Assembly: GCF_050107715.1 (NCBI RefSeq)
Contig: NZ_JBNILN010000001.1
Coordinates: 558,001-622,000 of the forward strand
Source: Metabacillus_B sp050107715
GTDB lineage: Bacteria; Bacillota; Bacilli; Bacillales; Bacillaceae
Length of the DNA: 64,000 nucleotides
Direction: 5' to 3'
Of this stretch, positions 26,701 through 33,568 are shown piece after piece. Position numbers and translations under genes: made by a program. Numbering within the stretch: the first letter of the stretch is position 1; every line of letters begins with the position of its first letter. A model generated the notes under the pieces. It was not told where the DNA came from and ran no database searches. It saw only the letters and a list, made by a program, of their open reading frames with translations.

Positions 26701-28234
26701 TATGAGGCGAAAAGATCAGCTCTTTATCCTCCTGAATATCCCGCTCGCGGATCAGCTCGTACAGCGAGGACAGAAGCTGATCGCGCGTCTGCTCGTTGTA
26801 GATCAGCCCCTTAGCATAGGCATGCGGCAGCTGGAAATGCGGAAGCCATTTTACCCACTGCCAGTCCTCATACTCTTTTTCATCAAAAATGAAAACGAAG
26901 CGGAGGTCATGATAGCTGTGGAAAAAAGCAAGCTGTCCAATGAGCTGATGAAGCTCTTTTTTCACGATTTTTTCTTTTCCAATCAGTCCCATGGCCCCTT
27001 CTTTCAGGCTCACAGGAATCGGAACAGGCCCGATTTCCTTGTAGGCTTCTTCAAGCTCCTGCGACTGTTCAAGCAGGTCATCGATTTCCCTGTTTGCCAG
27101 GTCTGAGGAGCTCATTGAAACGGTATAGCTGGACGGACTCTTGCCGTTTCCGATTCTGAGCTGCAGAAAATCGGCGCTTTCAAGTGTCCGCTCCCAGATC
27201 CTGTCGGAGATATCCTCGGTCATGTATTTCATCTTTTCAAAGGAAGGAAAATGATAGAAAAGGACGTTTTTCTGTTTTTCGGCAAGCTCCTGCAATTGCT
27301 TTCTGGAACGCTCGAGATAGGCAGCGTAAACGCGCACGCGCCTCGCTTCCCTTCGTTTTCTCGTTTTACGGTCTTTGAAATATTGGGTAGAAGATGTAAT
27401 AAGGGTCATTCCGAACATCGCCATTGTGATGATAATATAGATGCCCCGCGGCTGGATGAGAGCGACGAGCCCCATCAGGATCAGCATCACAAGCGGCGGC
27501 AGAATAATGAGCCAGAGCCCCCGGTTGCTGTCATCCGATTCCTGAAGCGGCATGTTCAGGTTTACTTTTTCCTCCGGCAGCTCGTAAATCATCCTCGGTG
27601 TGCGCCGGTAAACCGGATATTTCTTCTTCATTTCACTTTCTGGCTTTTCTATTTCCGGAAGCGAAGTCCGGAATTCCTGCAGATCGCTGACGGAAAGAAT
27701 ATCCTGATCCGTAAAGTGGACAGTCATAAAGCCCCACAGCAGAATATCTCCAACCTGCAGATCGGTTGTTTCTGTAACACTGTGCCCATTTTTATAAAGA
27801 TGCTTGCTGCTGGATTCGATGACCCAGCCGTCTTCTGCTTTTCTCAATCTGAACCAGCCGTCTGAGGTCGGGCTTGAGCTTGCGATCTGCGCATCCTCAT
27901 CCTGTGAGAAAAGGATTTCATGCTGATACCCGGTAAAAAGCGGCTTTGCCTCCACCGGATCAGGCGTTAGACAGAGAACAAGGGTCTGCCCGGCTTCTTC
28001 CCACACGAATGAGCCTTTTTCAGGAAGGCTTCCTGACTTTTCTCCATTGTGGAAAACCGAAAATTCTCCACTGCCCTCTTCCTTTTCCAGTTCAAGGGAT
28101 CCTGATGAAAATGGAAACGAACGCACAGTGACCGTGTCCGTGAACTCAGGACCAATCGTCAGAGAACGGGTGGATATACTGGATATGGTATATGGCTGAT
28201 AAGTCCGCTGATAAAAGACCCATAACGTGCTCAT
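23768..28234 (-). CDS. essC: Type VII secretion FtsK/SpoIIIE ATPase EssC (YukBA)
   Basis: A 1488-residue motor of the secretion system. Two FHA-like domains fill about residues 1-200. Two membrane helices lie at about 228-270 (LWLIILPPLVMLILMGLV, IYIIITMAMFGMTLI). Three ATPase domains follow: the first with intact Walker A GTTGSGKSE (about 673) and IDYKGGGM, the second with GTSGYGKS (about 1001), the third with a degenerate AQAQKGKT (about 1283). The EssC C-terminus selects substrates in staphylococci. GGAGG precedes the ATG. It overlaps esaA by four bases, keeping motor and stalk protein coupled. Confidence 0.95.
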   Translation of the reverse strand: MSTLWVFYQRTYQPYTISSISTRSLTIGPEFTDTVTVRSFPFSSGSLELEKEEGSGEFSVFHNGEKSGSLPEKGSFVWEEAGQTLVLCLTPDPVEAKPLFTGYQHEILFSQDEDAQIASSSPTSDGWFRLRKAEDGWVIESSSKHLYKNGHSVTETTDLQVGDILLWGFMTVHFTDQDILSVSDLQEFRTSLPEIEKPESEMKKKYPVYRRTPRMIYELPEEKVNLNMPLQESDDSNRGLWLIILPPLVMLILMGLVALIQPRGIYIIITMAMFGMTLITSSTQYFKDRKTRKRREARRVRVYAAYLERSRKQLQELAEKQKNVLFYHFPSFEKMKYMTEDISDRIWERTLESADFLQLRIGNGKSPSSYTVSMSSSDLANREIDDLLEQSQELEEAYKEIGPVPIPVSLKEGAMGLIGKEKIVKKELHQLIGQLAFFHSYHDLRFVFIFDEKEYEDWQWVKWLPHFQLPHAYAKGLIYNEQTRDQLLSSLYELIRERDIQEDKELIFSPHIVFIVANHQLIADHVILEYLEGENRNIGISAIFAAENKESLTEHIHTLVRYVNENEGDILIKEKKAVQIPFSLDHHTMENNETFARTLRTLDHQTGMTNSIPNSVSFLGMFNAKEVDELPIEQNWLTRESAKSLAVPIGLKGKEDVVELNLHEKAHGPHGLLAGTTGSGKSEFLQTYILSLAAHFHPHEVAFLLIDYKGGGMAQPFKNMPHLLGTITNIEGSKNFSARALASIKSELKRRQRLFDQYLVNHINDYTKLYKKGEAELPLPHLFLISDEFAELKSEEPDFIREMVSAARIGRSLGVHLILATQKPTGVIDNQIWSNARFRVALKVQDASDSKEILKNADAAAITVTGRGYLQVGNNEVYELFQSAWSGAPYNEETQEGEDEVALVTDLGFVPLSDLSGTAEKKRDAQTEIEVVVGKIEETQKKLGIKKLASPWLPPLEERLSRIAYMSERQNEVVMGMIDEPEKQSQTPFSYKMIDDGSIGIFGTSGYGKSVSVMTLLMGMAAKLTPEELHIYMLDFGNGALLPLRQLPHTADYLLMDQPRKIEKFMVLIKEELTRRKKLFQQHEVSSIKMYNNLNDNKLPIIMLAIENFDIIREEMYDLETEINQLLRDGQSLGLFMILTASRGNSVRHAMMNNLKTKIVHYMLDSSEAFGIIGKPPYDMEALPGRAFIKKDQTYFAQMFLPADGADDYEMMDQLKEDIQMLVEKYSSCKRPKPVPMLPSELSTITFTQYVETQPKPGIIPIGLHEELVQPVSLNLLKNKHCLIIAQAQKGKTNVLKVIINTVLKTQEDRIAVFDSIDRGLSSYASEDRVDYVEAKESITAWLDQTEAVLNERDRQYVQAVQDGKAGDLLFPPLILAIDGYGRFLQAAEPLLLDRLSKAMKNYGHLGFNIIASGNPNEISKGFDALSSELKQVRQAIILMKKSEQSLVQLPYDRKEQEISAGFGYYADNGKVTKIQIPLSAIERKIYS

Positions 28235-28315
28235 AAGAAGCTACCTCCTAGAAATGGTGCAAATAAAGGCCGGCCGCCTCAGGCTAATAGGCGGGACGGT
28301 TTGATTCCTGTTCTG

Positions 28316-29653
28316 TTAAGAAGCCGGCTTTTTCTCTTTTTCTTGCGCTTCCTGCTTTTCTTTCTCGGCTGCCGCTTTTGCTTCGGCCTCTTCCTTCGCC
28401 TTTGCTTCAGCCTCTTCCCTTGCCTTTTCTTCTTCCTGAGCCTGTTTCTTCTGCTCTTCTTCTTCCTTTGCATCTTCTTCCGCTTTCTTTATAGCGTCCT
28501 GCTCTTTTTTGTAGTCTTCAATTTCCTGCTGCAGATCGTCAAGCTTGGCCTGCTTCTCTTCACCCTTCAGCTCGTCGCTCGCTCTTACTTCTGCTTCATA
28601 ATTAATGAGCGCATAAACGATCGAGAACTGATCGCGCAGCGTGCGGGCAATCTCCAGCGCCTGCTCATTATTGCCGCGGCCGATATGAATCCAGTAATCA
28701 AAAAACTGGGCATTCGTTTCCGGACTGATCTGGCCGAGGAGACTCTCCCGCTGCTCCTCCGTCAGCTTGGCTTTCGTGGTTGAGATGATGGAAGTGGCAA
28801 GCTGATATTTGACAATGTCCGGCATATCTTCCGCTTCATAGCGGTCAAGCGTATCAATGACACTGCTGAACTCACGGTTTTGAAAATACTCTCCGCTTTT
28901 AATGTAAGCCTCCGCCTGCGGCTGCAGGAAAAAGACAGAGTAAACGGTATAAATCAGGGCTGGAATCAGTAAAACCAAAAATCCGAGTGAAACGTAGCGG
29001 AAGGTTTTCCACTTCTTGTTCGGGATATGTACGAGACTCCGCTCATCATCCTCAAGCTTTTCAATCTTCCGGCTGATGAGCGCAGAAAGATCCTCCGGTG
29101 TTTTGGTTTCAAAAATTTCTTTCACCAACGGAGAGACCTGAAGCGTTTCATGAAATTTAATGTACTGTTCAAAGGAAAACTTACTGTCCACTGCCGCTGC
29201 AATCACCGCTCTGACCTCCTGCCAGACCCGGTCATCATCCTTCTCGTAGGGAGGGAGGCTTTCTCTTACGCCGTAATGGAGGAAATCAGGGGCAAGACCT
29301 TTTGAGATTGCCAGATTATCAGGCGAAACAATCAAATGCAGGCGCGCATAAGAATGCGCCTTCACTTTTTCGACAAGCTGGTGGGCAAACACCCATTTGC
29401 TGTGCCGGTCCTTCTCCAGCAAATCTTGAAAATTTTGATAGGAAGGGGCGGGCCGGGCCGTGATGATCATCTCATCATCCGTCATTTGGATGCTTCGGTC
29501 AATGTCACCGCCAAGACTTTCAAGCATCGCCACTTCAAGCGCACTGTCAAGCTTGATCTTTTCCTGCTGAAAAATAAAGGTTCGCTGTGTGCCGTCTTTT
29601 TCTACTTTGCATTCGAGCTGGTGCTCTAAATAATCAAGTTCTTTTTCTGCCAT
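28316..29653 (-). CDS. essB: Type VII secretion pseudokinase EssB (YukC)
   Basis: A 445-residue bitopic membrane protein. The first about 220 residues form the cytosolic pseudokinase domain of the YukC/EssB family. One helix (about 222-245, VSLGFLVLLIPALIYTVYSVFF) leads to the external tetratricopeptide-like domain. The last about 60 residues are an unusually long Glu/Lys/Ala-rich charged tail (EEEEQKKQAQ, AEAKAKEEAEAKA). EssB scaffolds EssC at the membrane. It follows yukD with 14 bp between. The charged tail may be a strain-specific extension. Confidence 0.93.
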   Translation of the reverse strand: MAEKELDYLEHQLECKVEKDGTQRTFIFQQEKIKLDSALEVAMLESLGGDIDRSIQMTDDEMIITARPAPSYQNFQDLLEKDRHSKWVFAHQLVEKVKAHSYARLHLIVSPDNLAISKGLAPDFLHYGVRESLPPYEKDDDRVWQEVRAVIAAAVDSKFSFEQYIKFHETLQVSPLVKEIFETKTPEDLSALISRKIEKLEDDERSLVHIPNKKWKTFRYVSLGFLVLLIPALIYTVYSVFFLQPQAEAYIKSGEYFQNREFSSVIDTLDRYEAEDMPDIVKYQLATSIISTTKAKLTEEQRESLLGQISPETNAQFFDYWIHIGRGNNEQALEIARTLRDQFSIVYALINYEAEVRASDELKGEEKQAKLDDLQQEIEDYKKEQDAIKKAEEDAKEEEEQKKQAQEEEKAREEAEAKAKEEAEAKAAAEKEKQEAQEKEKKPAS

Positions 29654-29667
29654 GTGTTCCGGCTCCT

Positions 29668-29907
29668 TTAGAGTATTTCAAGTCGATCTCCAGTCATAAT
29701 TCCGCTCTCCGCAAGCTGCCGGTCACCAGGGATGACCTTCTGCTTATTCGGAATGCGAACCCAATGCCCTTCTCGAGGTGGGTCAGAAATGCATTTAGCC
29801 TGCCAGACAATATCAATCATTTTTTTTACTGAATGATAGTCTGATAGGCGAAGGTCAAATACTTCTCCCGTATAATGTTTTAAGTCTACAGTCACTTCTA
29901 TATACAT
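29668..29907 (-). CDS. yukD: Ubiquitin-like type VII secretion protein EsaB (YukD)
   Basis: A 79-residue ubiquitin-fold protein without the C-terminal diglycine, as in YukD. MYIEVTVDLKHYTGEVFDLRL at the start and a closing strand SGIMTGDRLEIL fit the fold. It lies between the secreted EsxA and EssB, the conserved order. GAGGTG lies seven bases before the ATG. YukD/EsaB is required for secretion in Firmicutes, acting in the cytosol on the EssC-EssB assembly. Confidence 0.9.
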   Translation of the reverse strand: MYIEVTVDLKHYTGEVFDLRLSDYHSVKKMIDIVWQAKCISDPPREGHWVRIPNKQKVIPGDRQLAESGIMTGDRLEIL

Positions 29908-29927
29908 GCCTTTTCACCTCAAAAATG

Positions 29928-29966
29928 AAGAGGCGCCATAATCCGCGAAGAATATGGCGCCTCCTA
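29928..29966 (-). terminator. Attenuating hairpin between esxA and yukD
   Basis: An eleven-pair perfect hairpin GAGGCGCCATA/TATGGCGCCTC with a 12-nt loop, then TTCATTTTTG on the minus strand. Partial termination here would make EsxA mRNA more abundant than the machine genes. Confidence 0.65.
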
Positions 29967-29998
29967 GCGTCTTTGCTGGATTAATCGTTTGCTGTCAA

Positions 29999-30292
29999 TT
30001 AGCCGCGGATTTTGTTCGCAATCTCTTCATCAGCATCACGCAATGCGTTCGCTGTATTTTGAAGCTGCTGACTTACTTCATCAAGCATTGTTTGCATTTC
30101 AACAAGGGATGGCTTTAAACGCTCCCACTGATCAGCGAAAGCTGTGCTTGAGCTACCTTTCCAAACTCCGCTAAGATCAGAGATTTTACCTGAAATACGT
30201 CCTACCTGTTCGCCCACACCCTGGCTCTCTGCGCTAAACTCCTGGGACTTCGTTTCAAGATCTTGCGGTGTTACTTGAATTAAACCTGACAT
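29999..30292 (-). CDS. yukE: WXG100 secreted protein EsxA (YukE)
   Basis: A 97-residue WXG100 protein, the founding substrate of the type VII pathway. It forms a helical hairpin dimer. The turn motif WKG is at about residues 44-46 (SGVWKGSSSTAFADQWE), with long amphipathic helices before and after, and the end ADEEIANKIRG resembles B. subtilis YukE. It has no signal peptide. It is first in the operon, with its own upstream promoter and a hairpin behind it, consistent with high expression. Confidence 0.95.
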   Translation of the reverse strand: MSGLIQVTPQDLETKSQEFSAESQGVGEQVGRISGKISDLSGVWKGSSSTAFADQWERLKPSLVEMQTMLDEVSQQLQNTANALRDADEEIANKIRG

Positions 30293-30325
30293 TCTTCAAC
30301 ATCTCCCTTACGTGAATTTACTTTA

Positions 30326-30355
30326 ATTGTAAAATTAAACAGCACCTAATTTCAA
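30326..30355 (-). promoter_or_regulatory. Candidate sigma-A promoter of the yuk operon
   Basis: On the minus strand TTGAAA (30350-30355) and TACAAT (30326-30331) are 18 bp apart and about 34 bp before the yukE start, which has AAGGGAGA upstream. The spacing and hexamers fit sigma-A. Confidence 0.5.
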
Positions 30356-30699
30356 TTGTTACTTAGAAATTAGTAGAAAATTGGTTAATTCTATCTACTT
30401 ATACCCGAAATTGGAAGTGATAAACCATAAATAAAGAGGATATTTTTCTTATTTTCTTTCGTAAATTGTACCCAACTGCTCATTTCGACAGAAAATTTAG
30501 ATAAAACTAATTTTGTAAAATAGTGGTGCTTTGTTTACGAGATTGTTAGAAACGTATTGTCGAAGTAACGGGATTGTTATGTTTGTTATGATCTATGTAC
30601 AATCACCTCCGTAGCCTTTGTAAGAGGAATGGACTTCCTTTCACACCATATATTCCCACTTGGTTTTTTGGGTAAACCATTATTTTTTTAGGATTTTGG

Positions 30700-30862
30700 G
30701 TGGGGGTTGGGGGGGCGGGGGTGGACAGGGACTGGCGGGGACGGCGGTGGTGGTGGCGAGGGCGGACGGTGGCAAAGGCGGCGGCGGTGGTGGTGGCGAG
30801 GGCGGACGGTGGCAAAGGCGGCGGCGGTGGTGGTGGCGAGGGCGGACGGTGGCAAAGGCGGC
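30700..30862 (+). repeat. G-rich tract and 40-bp tandem repeats
   Basis: A G-run tract (30698-30722) is followed by three nearly identical 40-bp units with repeat points at 30751, 30791 and 30831 (shared block TGGTGGCGAGGGCGGACGGT). The unit is not a multiple of three, so the open frames across it are accidental. The 940-bp gap 30293-31232 otherwise holds the yuk promoter and repeat cluster C. Confidence 0.9.
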
Positions 30863-30864
30863 GG

Positions 30865-31120
30865 CGGGGCCTGGCCCGCTCTTCACTGCAGGACTAAAGC
30901 TCCGGCACCTTGTCTTCAAACGCTTGCGGGACAAGGGGCTGGATGCATTGGTCTCTGTCCCCCGCTGCGGTGAAGCGTGTGGGGCCAGGCGCGGTGCCTG
31001 GCCCGTGTTACGGCAGCGAGCTAAAGCTCCGGCACCTTGCTTCGGATCCCTTGCGGCCCAAGGGGCTGGCCGCATTGGTCTCTGTCCCCCGCTGCGGTGA
31101 AGCGTGTGGGGCCAGGCACC
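30865..31120 (-). repeat. Dispersed repeat cluster C, two units
   Basis: Two units of about 128 bp (30865-30992, 30993-31120) are reverse-oriented relative to cluster B: they read CTAAAGCTCCGGCACC where B reads GGTGCCGGAGCTTTAG. Both start with CCTGGCCCG and end with GTGTGGGGCCAGGC. The G-rich tract and 40-bp repeats lie directly in front. Confidence 0.88.
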
Positions 31121-31194
31121 TTGGACGTCCAAAACGGTAATTTTACCAATTCAAGAAAAAAAGATGGATGTCCAAACAGGAAGATTTGGTAGAG

Positions 31195-31203
31195 CATACT
31201 ATA
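31195..31203 (+). promoter_or_regulatory. Possible mother-cell sigma promoter
   Basis: CATACTATA, 30 bp before the start of the 61-aa gene, resembles the -10 of mother-cell sporulation promoters (sigma-E CATACAAT, sigma-K CATAnnnTA). No convincing -35 was found. Confidence 0.3.
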
Positions 31204-31232
31204 AATAGAATTCGTATAAGGAGGTATGGTTC

Positions 31233-31418
31233 ATGGCTGGCGATAATACGGCTGCTGCCAAAAAGAAACCGTGCGGATGCGGGGGGAAACCTGTGCTGCA
31301 AGCAAAGATCATTGTAAAGAGTGGCAGTAAAAGTTCCTCTGGCAAATCTGCTTCAAACTACTATAAAAAAAAGCCTTGGTATACCCGCTTTTTAGATAGA
31401 TTGAAAGCTCTCTTTTAA
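31233..31418 (+). CDS. Small Lys/Cys-containing protein, 61 aa
   Basis: The protein has a short motif KKKPCGCGGKP (residues 11-21), a Ser/Lys-rich middle, and the basic aromatic end NYYKKKPWYTRFLDRLKALF. AAGGAGGT lies eight bases before the ATG and a perfect terminator follows the stop, so it is a real monocistronic gene. The possible sporulation -10 element and the Cys/Lys/Tyr content would suit a spore-associated protein. I do not recognise a family and that role is inference. Confidence 0.6.
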   Translation: MAGDNTAAAKKKPCGCGGKPVLQAKIIVKSGSKSSSGKSASNYYKKKPWYTRFLDRLKALF

Positions 31419-31442
31419 GAGCTTGCTTTGTTCATAACAGCA

Positions 31443-31479
31443 AGCAGGCCCCGGCAATTCTGCTGCCGGGGCCTGCTTC
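31443..31479. terminator. Convergent bidirectional terminator
   Basis: A perfect 15-pair hairpin AAGCAGGCCCCGGCA/TGCCGGGGCCTGCTT lies between two convergent genes and serves both. Confidence 0.85.
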
Positions 31480-31493
31480 ATTCTGGAATATGA

Positions 31494-31967
31494 TTATTCA
31501 GCTGTAAACGGGCACTCGAATACGGGCTGACCTGTCACTGTAACCGTATCATTATCTGTATCAAGGACAATTTGCAGATTCTCGATCGTAAAGGATTCAC
31601 AAGGCAGTTCCGGCGGACAGGATTTTTCACAGTAGTAGCAGATTTGGGACCCGATATCATATGGAATCACCAACGTAATAATTTCCGGTACCGGACAGTT
31701 TTCTCCATCAAAAACCGGAAGTGCTATCGTAAAGGTAAGATTCCCTGAATACCGAACATAATATAGGTCTAGTAAGCATCGGAGTGTCTGTCCGCAAACT
31801 TCAACCTCTGCTTCTGCGGAGCAGCATCCTTTATCTTCATTTAAATTGATCGGGCAGCTATATATTGTTGGAGTACCGATTCTGGCAACACATGGAGGAA
31901 TCGCAAACGTTTCGTTGATTGGTAAAAGCTCTGTGCTGCAAGGACAATCATTTAAACAATTATACAT
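31494..31967 (-). CDS. Cysteine-rich protein, 157 aa, unknown
   Basis: The sequence begins MYNCLNDCPCSTELLPINE and has about a dozen cysteines, several paired (CC at about 47, CYYCEKSC at about 121-128). Predicted structure is mainly beta strands, with no signal peptide or membrane helix. Cys-rich, beta-rich proteins of this kind in spore formers are often coat, exosporium or appendage components, but no known family is recognised here. The ATG at 31967 has AGAGG at seven bases; an earlier in-frame ATG lacks a site. It converges on the 61-aa gene through a shared terminator. Confidence 0.65.
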   Translation of the reverse strand: MYNCLNDCPCSTELLPINETFAIPPCVARIGTPTIYSCPINLNEDKGCCSAEAEVEVCGQTLRCLLDLYYVRYSGNLTFTIALPVFDGENCPVPEIITLVIPYDIGSQICYYCEKSCPPELPCESFTIENLQIVLDTDNDTVTVTGQPVFECPFTAE

Positions 31968-32305
31968 ATTTATGCCTCTTTTCAACATGATATTCCAAAA
32001 CTCTTATTTGGAACTCACCATATGGTATTCATTTTGATAGAGACTGCTTGGCCGTATATCCCGAAAAAAGGTTATCATTACCAAAATCGGCACTTATCAT
32101 TGGTACCTTTTACTTTATAAAAAATTCAAAGGTGTTCATTCTATCAAGTTAGCTTACCAGGATTTATTTCGTTTATCCCTCCAGCATATCGGGCAGCTGG
32201 TTTGACAGGGCTTTTGACGAAGATTGTCTAATATAATGGATCTTTGTTTGAACGCTAAAAATATTACAGATCTGCTGCCCAAACATGAGCAGTAAAGGAT
32301 GAGGA
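31968..32305. other. Divergent intergenic region
   Basis: This 338-bp gap separates the Cys-rich gene from the GAF-STAS remnant. It holds the short palindrome ACCATATGGT (32018-32027). A TTGACA lies near 32203 without a well-spaced -10, and TATAAT is near 32232. No gene, terminator or copy of the dispersed repeat was seen. Confidence 0.4.
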
Positions 32306-33160
32306 TTGCTTGACGAAGCAGCAGAAAAGATTTTACCTTTCATGGGTAGCATTGTCCCGATTAACACCCTTTTCATAGCGAAAAACGATCAGAAATTCAA
32401 TAAGATTGAAAAGGTCTTAAACCAGGACAGGATTTTGTTAACAATAGGGGAGAGCTCGCCTTTTGAAGATACATTCTGCAAATTGAGTGTAGATTATGGC
32501 GATCGCGTCCTGCTCATTCATGATTTGAATCAGCATAACAGGACGAAGGACATGTCCGTTACCCGTAATTTAAAGGGAGGAAGCTTTATCGGCATTCCTA
32601 TCAACTTCAGTACCGGGGAGAACTACGGAACCATCTGCGGACTGGATGTACAAAACGTGCAATTCGAGGAAGAACACGTAGAGCTATTCACTACAATGGC
32701 TTCCCTCTTAAGCTATGTTCTCGATTTGGATAGAGTCAATCGGGAAGTAGAGGAACTATCCGCTCCGGCGGTTCCGCTTACAAAATACATAGCCGTTCTG
32801 CCCATTATTGGAGACATTAGTGAAAAGAGGGCATAAATCAGTATTAAGTCGACCTTGAAGCAAAGCTCCAACCGACACCTTCAATATCTCATTCTGGATT
32901 TATCTGGAATTATCAGGATGATCAAAGAGGTCATGCATCACCTCCTGCAATTGGTCAAGATGCTGGAAATAATCGGGGTAACCCTAATCTTGACTGGTTC
33001 CTTCAAGAACATGCGCGAAATATGGTTCAAAGCAATTTGCTGGCGGATGGAATTTTAGCGAAAAAATCACTGGAAGCGGCTTTATCGCATATTGGATTTG
33101 CTTTAGTAGAAAAAAATAGTTTATACAGGGGAGACATCCTTCGGTTGGGTTTTTTTTGAT
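32306..33160 (+). pseudogene. GAF-STAS (RsbR-like) sensor, frameshifted
   Basis: The first 176 codons encode a GAF domain (IVPINTLFIAKND, FEDTFCKLSV, GSFIGIPINF, NYGTICGLD, ELFTTMASLLSYVL) and the start of a STAS domain (PAVPLTKYIAVLPIIGDI), then a stop at 32834. The STAS domain resumes in other frames: QYLILDLSGI and TLILTGSFKNM at 32870-33010, then DGILAKKSLEAALSHIGFALVE at about 33045-33115. At least two frameshifts have broken it. Intact relatives are RsbR-type stressosome or regulatory proteins. The first start lacks a strong site. Confidence 0.8.
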
Positions 33161-33177
33161 AATCTAAGCATCGTTTT

Positions 33178-33427
33178 CCTCCGTCCCCCGCCCTGATAAT
33201 GCAGTAAAGCTCTGGCACCACTTTCCTGCAGCCTTACAGCGGGAATGGGTTGCTGTGATCTTGCTCCGTCCCCTTTTTTGTGGAAAATTGGGGACGGAGG
33301 CAGCCTCCGTCCCCCGCTCTGATAAAGCAGCAAAGCTCTGGCACCACTTTCAAGCAGCCTTACGGCGATAATGGGTTCCAAGGTTCTTGCTCCGTCCCCA
33401 TTTCTGCAGAAAATTGGGGTCGGAGGC
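33178..33427 (-). repeat. Dispersed repeat cluster D, two units of a variant family
   Basis: Two units (33178-33300, 33304-33427) start CCTCCGTCCCC and end GGGGACGGAGG or GGGGTCGGAGG, near-perfect inverted ends. The interior AAAGCTCTGGCACCACTTT matches the core of the other clusters. It represents a second terminal type of the same element. The rest of the 33161-33568 gap holds the chemoreceptor terminator. Confidence 0.85.
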
Positions 33428-33527
33428 AGACGTGATTTTACTCCTATGTTCCATACCAAGCAAACGCAACTTTCTATTTTCACGTGGTCTATACTAAAGA
33501 AACCGCGACTCTCTATATTAATCTCCT

Positions 33528-33562
33528 AAAAAAGCTAACCCCACAAACACAGGTTAGCTTCT
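33528..33562 (-). terminator. Terminator of the chemoreceptor gene
   Basis: A nine-pair hairpin AAGCTAACC/GGTTAGCTT is followed by TTTTTT on the minus strand, just beyond the stop codon. Confidence 0.8.
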
Positions 33563-33568
33563 TTTCTA

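Noticed and set aside
30480..30612. An 18-codon frame behind GGAGGTG on the minus strand near 30600
   Set aside because: Too short, no terminator or conservation visible; the purine run is probably chance.
30660..31140. Gly/Arg-rich open frames in the 40-bp repeats and cluster C
   Set aside because: The repeat is not a multiple of three and several frames are open at once; no ribosome-binding site.
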